From Lachnospiraceae bacterium UBA7050 (GTDB lineage Bacteria; Bacillota; Clostridia; Lachnospirales; Lachnospiraceae): DNA of 64,000 nt. The position numbers and the translations under genes were made by a program. Of this stretch, positions 60,773 to 64,000 are shown in pieces. The notes below the pieces were generated by a model, which worked only from the letters and a program-made list of their open reading frames with translations, was not told where the DNA came from and searched no databases. Location of the stretch: assembly GCA_002493905.1 (NCBI GenBank), contig DLAJ01000028.1, positions 51,149 to 115,148 of the forward strand. The letters are read 5' to 3'. Position 1 is the stretch's first letter; every line of letters begins with the position of its first letter.

Positions 60773-61354
60773 ATGACCAGAAAAAAAGGATTGCATTTTT
60801 ATGAGAAGAAAAAGAAATTGAATAAATCCGTGCTGCGTGAATGCGCAACGGTATTGTTTTGTATGGCGGCTGCGGTCTTGGCGGCATTTGTGATTGTGTA
60901 CTGTATCGGGATTAAGACAAGTGTGATCGGGGATTCCATGAGCCCGACGCTGACAAACGGACAGGAGATTCTGATCAATCAGCTGGTATATTCGGTGTCG
61001 TCGCCTAAACGGGGGGATGTCATTGTCTTTCTGCCGAATGGGAACGAGAATGCGCATTTCTATGTCAAGCGTGTGGTAGGACTTCCGGGAGAAACGGTGC
61101 AGATTCGCGGAGGACATATTTATATTGACGGTGAGCGTTACAGCGGCAGGGAATATGACAAAATTTCCGATGCGGGCATTGCAGAGTATCCCGTAACACT
61201 TGGGAAGAATGAATATTTTGTACTTGGCGATAATGTGAACAGCAGCGAGGACAGCCGGTCCGCTAATATCGGGGTTGTGCATAGTGATGATATTATCGGA
61301 AAAGCGTGGTTTCATATGAAGGGTGACTTTGAGGGGATGGGATTCATTGAGTAA
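60773..61354 (+). CDS. lepB: signal peptidase I (first copy)
   Basis: Serine-lysine protease that removes signal peptides; 193 residues. A basic N-terminus, one TM (about 26-46), catalytic Ser55 in GDSMSPTL and Lys99 in FYVKRVVGLPGE, then YFVLGDNVNSSEDSR. ATG 60773 with GGCGGG upstream is favoured over the open frame from 60734. A second lepB lies two genes downstream. Confidence 0.92.
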   Translation: MTRKKGLHFYEKKKKLNKSVLRECATVLFCMAAAVLAAFVIVYCIGIKTSVIGDSMSPTLTNGQEILINQLVYSVSSPKRGDVIVFLPNGNENAHFYVKRVVGLPGETVQIRGGHIYIDGERYSGREYDKISDAGIAEYPVTLGKNEYFVLGDNVNSSEDSRSANIGVVHSDDIIGKAWFHMKGDFEGMGFIE

Positions 61355-61393
61355 ACCTTAAGTGAGCTTCGGAAAGAAAGAGAGGGAGATGCA

Positions 61394-62242
61394 ATGAATA
61401 TACAATGGTATCCCGGTCATATGACGAAAGCAAGGCGCATGATGCAGGAGGATATGAAGCTGATCGATCTGGTAATAGAGCTGGTTGATGCGCGCATTCC
61501 TTACAGCAGCCGAAATCCGGATATTGACACGCTGGCCAGAGGCAAATCACGCGTGCTGCTGCTGAATAAGGCGGACCTTGCCGATGGAAAAAAGAATCAA
61601 TTGTGGGCACAGTATTATCGGGCTGAAGGATTTTTTGTCCTGGAGATGAACAGTAAAACGAGAAACGGAATGAAGCAGCTTAGCGAACTTGTCAGGGAGG
61701 CATGCAGGGAAAAAATCGAACGGGACCGGCGGCGGGGAATCAAAAACCGTCCGATCCGTGCGATGGTAGTCGGTATTCCGAATGTCGGAAAATCTACGTT
61801 TATCAACAGCTTTGTCGGAAGGAGCCTGACAAAGACGGGCAACCGGCCGGGGGTAACAAAGGGAAAGCAGTGGATTCGGGTGAGCAGGGAGCTTGAACTT
61901 CTGGACACGCCGGGGATTTTATGGCCTAAATTTGAGGATGAAGCGGTTGGGCAGCGTCTGGCGTATATCGGTTCCATAAACGATGAAATTTTGCAGACAC
62001 AGGAGCTTGCTTATCACCTGATTCTTTTTTTACAGCAAGAATATCCGCGGGCACTGGAAGAGCGCTATCAGATAGCAGCCGGAACGGCGGCAGATGTGCT
62101 TGGTGAAATCTGCAGGCGGCGCGGGTGTTATAAAAAAGGAACGGAGCCGGATTATGAGAAAGCGGCAGGACTGCTGCTTGATGAATTCCGCGGCGGACAG
62201 TTAGGGAAAATGACGCTTGAAATTCCGGGTGAATCATCTTAA
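61394..62242 (+). CDS. rbgA: ribosome biogenesis GTPase RbgA (YlqF)
   Basis: Circularly permuted GTPase of 282 residues for late 50S assembly. The motif order is permuted: G4 NKADLADG comes before G1 GIPNVGKST, then G2-region NRPGVTKGKQW and G3 LDTPGILWP. N-terminal MNIQWYPGHMTKARRMM is the family signature. GGGAG precedes the ATG. Neighbours lepB and rnhB match the B. subtilis order. Confidence 0.96.
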   Translation: MNIQWYPGHMTKARRMMQEDMKLIDLVIELVDARIPYSSRNPDIDTLARGKSRVLLLNKADLADGKKNQLWAQYYRAEGFFVLEMNSKTRNGMKQLSELVREACREKIERDRRRGIKNRPIRAMVVGIPNVGKSTFINSFVGRSLTKTGNRPGVTKGKQWIRVSRELELLDTPGILWPKFEDEAVGQRLAYIGSINDEILQTQELAYHLILFLQQEYPRALEERYQIAAGTAADVLGEICRRRGCYKKGTEPDYEKAAGLLLDEFRGGQLGKMTLEIPGESS

Positions 62243-62317
62243 TATAAAGATAAAAGAGGACCCATGGGTGCGGAAGCAGCCCAATAGCAGAATGTGGAAT
62301 AGGATGAAGGGCAGCAG

Positions 62318-62908
62318 ATGAAAAATAAAGACAGCAGAAAAAAAAGAGAACAGGAAGAAGAGCAGAAACCGTTGACACTTGGACAGGAGATTTTGCAAAT
62401 GAGTATTTATTTGCTGATCGTGTTGTGCCTGACGTTTTTGCTGATTCATTATGTAGGACAGCGTACCCGTGTGCAGGGGGACAGCATGCGTCCGACGCTG
62501 CATGATGGGGACAATCTGATTGTGGACAAATTATCATACCGGTTTCAGGATCCGCAGAGATTTGATATTATTGTTTTTCCTTATGAACATAAGAAGAAAA
62601 CTTACTATATTAAGCGGATTATCGGTATGCCGGGAGAACGCGTGCGTATTGATCAGGACGGAATCATTTACATAAATGGCGAAGTGCTTGAAGAGGATTA
62701 CGGCGCAGAAGTGATGCGCAGTCCCGGGCGTGCGGTAACGGAGATCACGCTTGGAGAGGATGAGTATTTTGTGCTTGGCGATAACCGGAATAACAGTTCG
62801 GACAGCCGGGACCCGTCTGTTGGAAATATTCACAGGGACCGGATTATCGGGAAAGCATGGATTCGTATCTGGCCGTTTTCTGATATTGGTTTTTTGAAGC
62901 ATCAATAA
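62318..62908 (+). CDS. lepB: signal peptidase I (second copy)
   Basis: Protein of 196 residues: a charged N-terminus, one TM (about 28-46), catalytic Ser56 in GDSMRPTL and Lys99 in YYIKRIIGMPGE, then YFVLGDNRNNSSDSRD. It differs clearly from the first copy in sequence and in a longer insert (EVLEEDYGAEVMRSPGRAV). Two type I peptidases around rbgA suggest either different substrates or redundancy. Confidence 0.93.
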   Translation: MKNKDSRKKREQEEEQKPLTLGQEILQMSIYLLIVLCLTFLLIHYVGQRTRVQGDSMRPTLHDGDNLIVDKLSYRFQDPQRFDIIVFPYEHKKKTYYIKRIIGMPGERVRIDQDGIIYINGEVLEEDYGAEVMRSPGRAVTEITLGEDEYFVLGDNRNNSSDSRDPSVGNIHRDRIIGKAWIRIWPFSDIGFLKHQ

Positions 62909-62995
62909 AAGCTATCAGTAAAGGACATTGCTGGCGGGCAGCTCTTACAGGCTGTTGGAAATTTTATAAATTGGAATCTTCCGGGGAGACCGCAG

Positions 62996-63751
62996 ATGAA
63001 TAACATCGGAGAAATAAAAGTGAAGTTGCAGGCAGCTGCTGTTACAGAGCTGCCTGCTTTTATCAAAGAGTACGGGAAAGACGAACGAAAGAGCGTGCAG
63101 GAGCTTGTGATGAAGGCGCGCAGGCGGATTGAGATATATGAAAAAGAATGTGCCCGCATGGAGCGGATGTTTGAATACGAAAAGCAATACGCGGAATATT
63201 CTTATATCTGCGGAATTGACGAAGTCGGGAGAGGGCCGCTTGCAGGACCTGTTGTGGCAGGAGCTGTCATTTTGCCAAAAGACTGCCGTCTGCTTTATCT
63301 GAACGATTCCAAGCAGCTGACCGCAAAAAAGAGGGAGGAACTGTATCCGCAGATTATGGAGCAGGCGGCGGCTGTCGGGCTCGGGTCTGTTTCCCCGGAA
63401 CGGATTGATGAGATCAATATTTTACAGGCAACCTATGAGGCAATGCGGGAAGCCATTCATAAGCTGGGCGTAAAACCCGATATATTATTAAATGATGCAG
63501 TGACGATTCCACAGGTTGATATCCGTCAGATACCAATCGTGAAAGGGGATGCCAAGAGTGCCTCCATCGCGGCAGCGAGCATTGTCGCGAAGGTGACAAG
63601 AGATCGTCTGATGGTGCAGTATGATGAGCTGTATCCGCAGTATGGCTTTGCATCGAATATGGGCTATGGGGCAGCGGCACACATTGAAGCGCTGAAAAAG
63701 TATGGTCCGGCACCGATTCATAGAAGGAGTTTTATTAAAAATTTTGTGTAA
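62996..63751 (+). CDS. rnhB: ribonuclease HII
   Basis: Cleaves the RNA strand of RNA/DNA hybrids and removes misinserted ribonucleotides; 251 residues. The N-terminal 70-residue helical extension is typical of the Firmicutes form. Catalytic residues begin with Asp75-Glu76 in GIDEVGRGPLAGPVVA. NDSKQLTAKKREEL and KGDAKSASIAAASIVAKVTR follow. It ends with the normal C-terminal segment. Confidence 0.96.
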   Translation: MNNIGEIKVKLQAAAVTELPAFIKEYGKDERKSVQELVMKARRRIEIYEKECARMERMFEYEKQYAEYSYICGIDEVGRGPLAGPVVAGAVILPKDCRLLYLNDSKQLTAKKREELYPQIMEQAAAVGLGSVSPERIDEINILQATYEAMREAIHKLGVKPDILLNDAVTIPQVDIRQIPIVKGDAKSASIAAASIVAKVTRDRLMVQYDELYPQYGFASNMGYGAAAHIEALKKYGPAPIHRRSFIKNFV

Positions 63752-63792
63752 CTGAAAACTATGGGTAAGCAGCAGGAAGGATGGATGGGCGT

Positions 63793-64000
63793 ATGGGCGT
63801 AAACCTGTCCGATTATGTGAATGGGAAAAGTACGGTCAGGGACACTGCAGCAGTGCGCGGCAGTGCAGAGATGACCGGCATACAAAATAAGGGAAATCAG
63901 GAAGTGCCGCTGAAAGCGGGGGAGCAGCTTCGCGGTACGGTGGTTGAGGCGGATGCAGGTAAGGTCGTGATCGAGACAAAAGACCATGGCACATTTACGG
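63793..64000 (+). CDS. 5' part of an unidentified gene at the ylqG position
   Basis: Open frame from ATG 63793 (MGVNLSDYVNGKSTVRDTAA) to the window end, 69 codons seen. AGGAAGG lies about ten bases before. The order rbgA-(lepB)-rnhB-this gene matches B. subtilis, where ylqG follows rnhB; YlqG-type proteins resemble FliK and are often followed by an FlhB-like gene. The part seen, with AGEQLRGTVVEADAGKVVIE, suggests a beta-rich domain. Identity rests on context only. Confidence 0.55.
   Translation, partial: MGVNLSDYVNGKSTVRDTAAVRGSAEMTGIQNKGNQEVPLKAGEQLRGTVVEADAGKVVIETKDHGTFT

Overview
The window reads as a chromosomal segment of a low-to-mid-GC, Gram-positive, spore-forming anaerobe of the class Clostridia, most likely family Lachnospiraceae. 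The evidence is a complete Rnf ferredoxin:NAD+ oxidoreductase operon, a sodium-pumping decarboxylase operon, an ATP-type PEP carboxykinase, a minimal two-gene Fe-S assembly pair (SufC/SufB-type), a SleB-type cell-wall hydrolase, ispH overlapping an S1-protein gene, and the Firmicutes rplS-lepB-rbgA-rnhB block. The genus cannot be fixed from sequence reading alone. Nearly all the DNA is coding. I found no rRNA, tRNA, CRISPR array, intact insertion sequence or prophage.

Layout. 0-2 kb: an OmpR-type two-component system. 2-11 kb: housekeeping genes (alaS, rpsU, a CmpB-type membrane protein, two PBP5-type D,D-carboxypeptidases, a metallophosphoesterase, scpA, scpB). 11-16.6 kb: a biotin-dependent, Na+-coupled decarboxylase operon that encodes both an acyl-CoA-type and an oxaloacetate-type carboxyltransferase with one biotin carrier, one gamma-like subunit and one membrane beta subunit. 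16.6-19 kb: an array of near-perfect hairpins, then a GntR (YtrA-type) regulator with its ABC transporter. 19-26 kb: TetR and RpiR regulators, a BaiN/HI0933-type flavoprotein, cmk, ispH, an S1 protein and an orphan CheR. 26-34 kb: a YprB-type exonuclease (minus strand), the rnfC-orf-D-G-E-A-B operon and a convergent apbE, the likely flavinylation enzyme for RnfD and RnfG. 34-39 kb: a GH25-like membrane-anchored protein, the Suf pair and a lipoprotein endoglucanase (GH5 plus CBM2-like).

The 39-49 kb stretch is the accessory region. It holds GNAT enzymes, an AraC-type regulator fused to a large C-terminal domain, a TetR regulator plus ABC exporter with an elaborately folded leader, an AT-richer two-gene cassette (SMC/RecF-like ATPase plus DUF4276 protein) that looks like an OLD/PARIS-type anti-phage system, and a protein with AP2-like repeats around an apparently degenerate HNH core. 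From 48.6 kb come a SleB-type hydrolase, thrC, divergent citrate synthase and pckA, an AgrC/LytTR two-component system, a 1005-residue BspA-like surface protein that it may control, and the rplS-lepB-rbgA-lepB-rnhB block. The last gene is cut by the window end.

How they work together. Citrate synthase, PEP carboxykinase and the Na+ decarboxylase all turn over C4/C6 acids, and both the decarboxylase and Rnf store energy as an ion gradient. Recurrent non-coding features are long perfect stem-loops placed between genes, several ending directly at a Shine-Dalgarno sequence, and 39-bp (13-residue) tandem repeats that build acidic linkers in unrelated envelope proteins.
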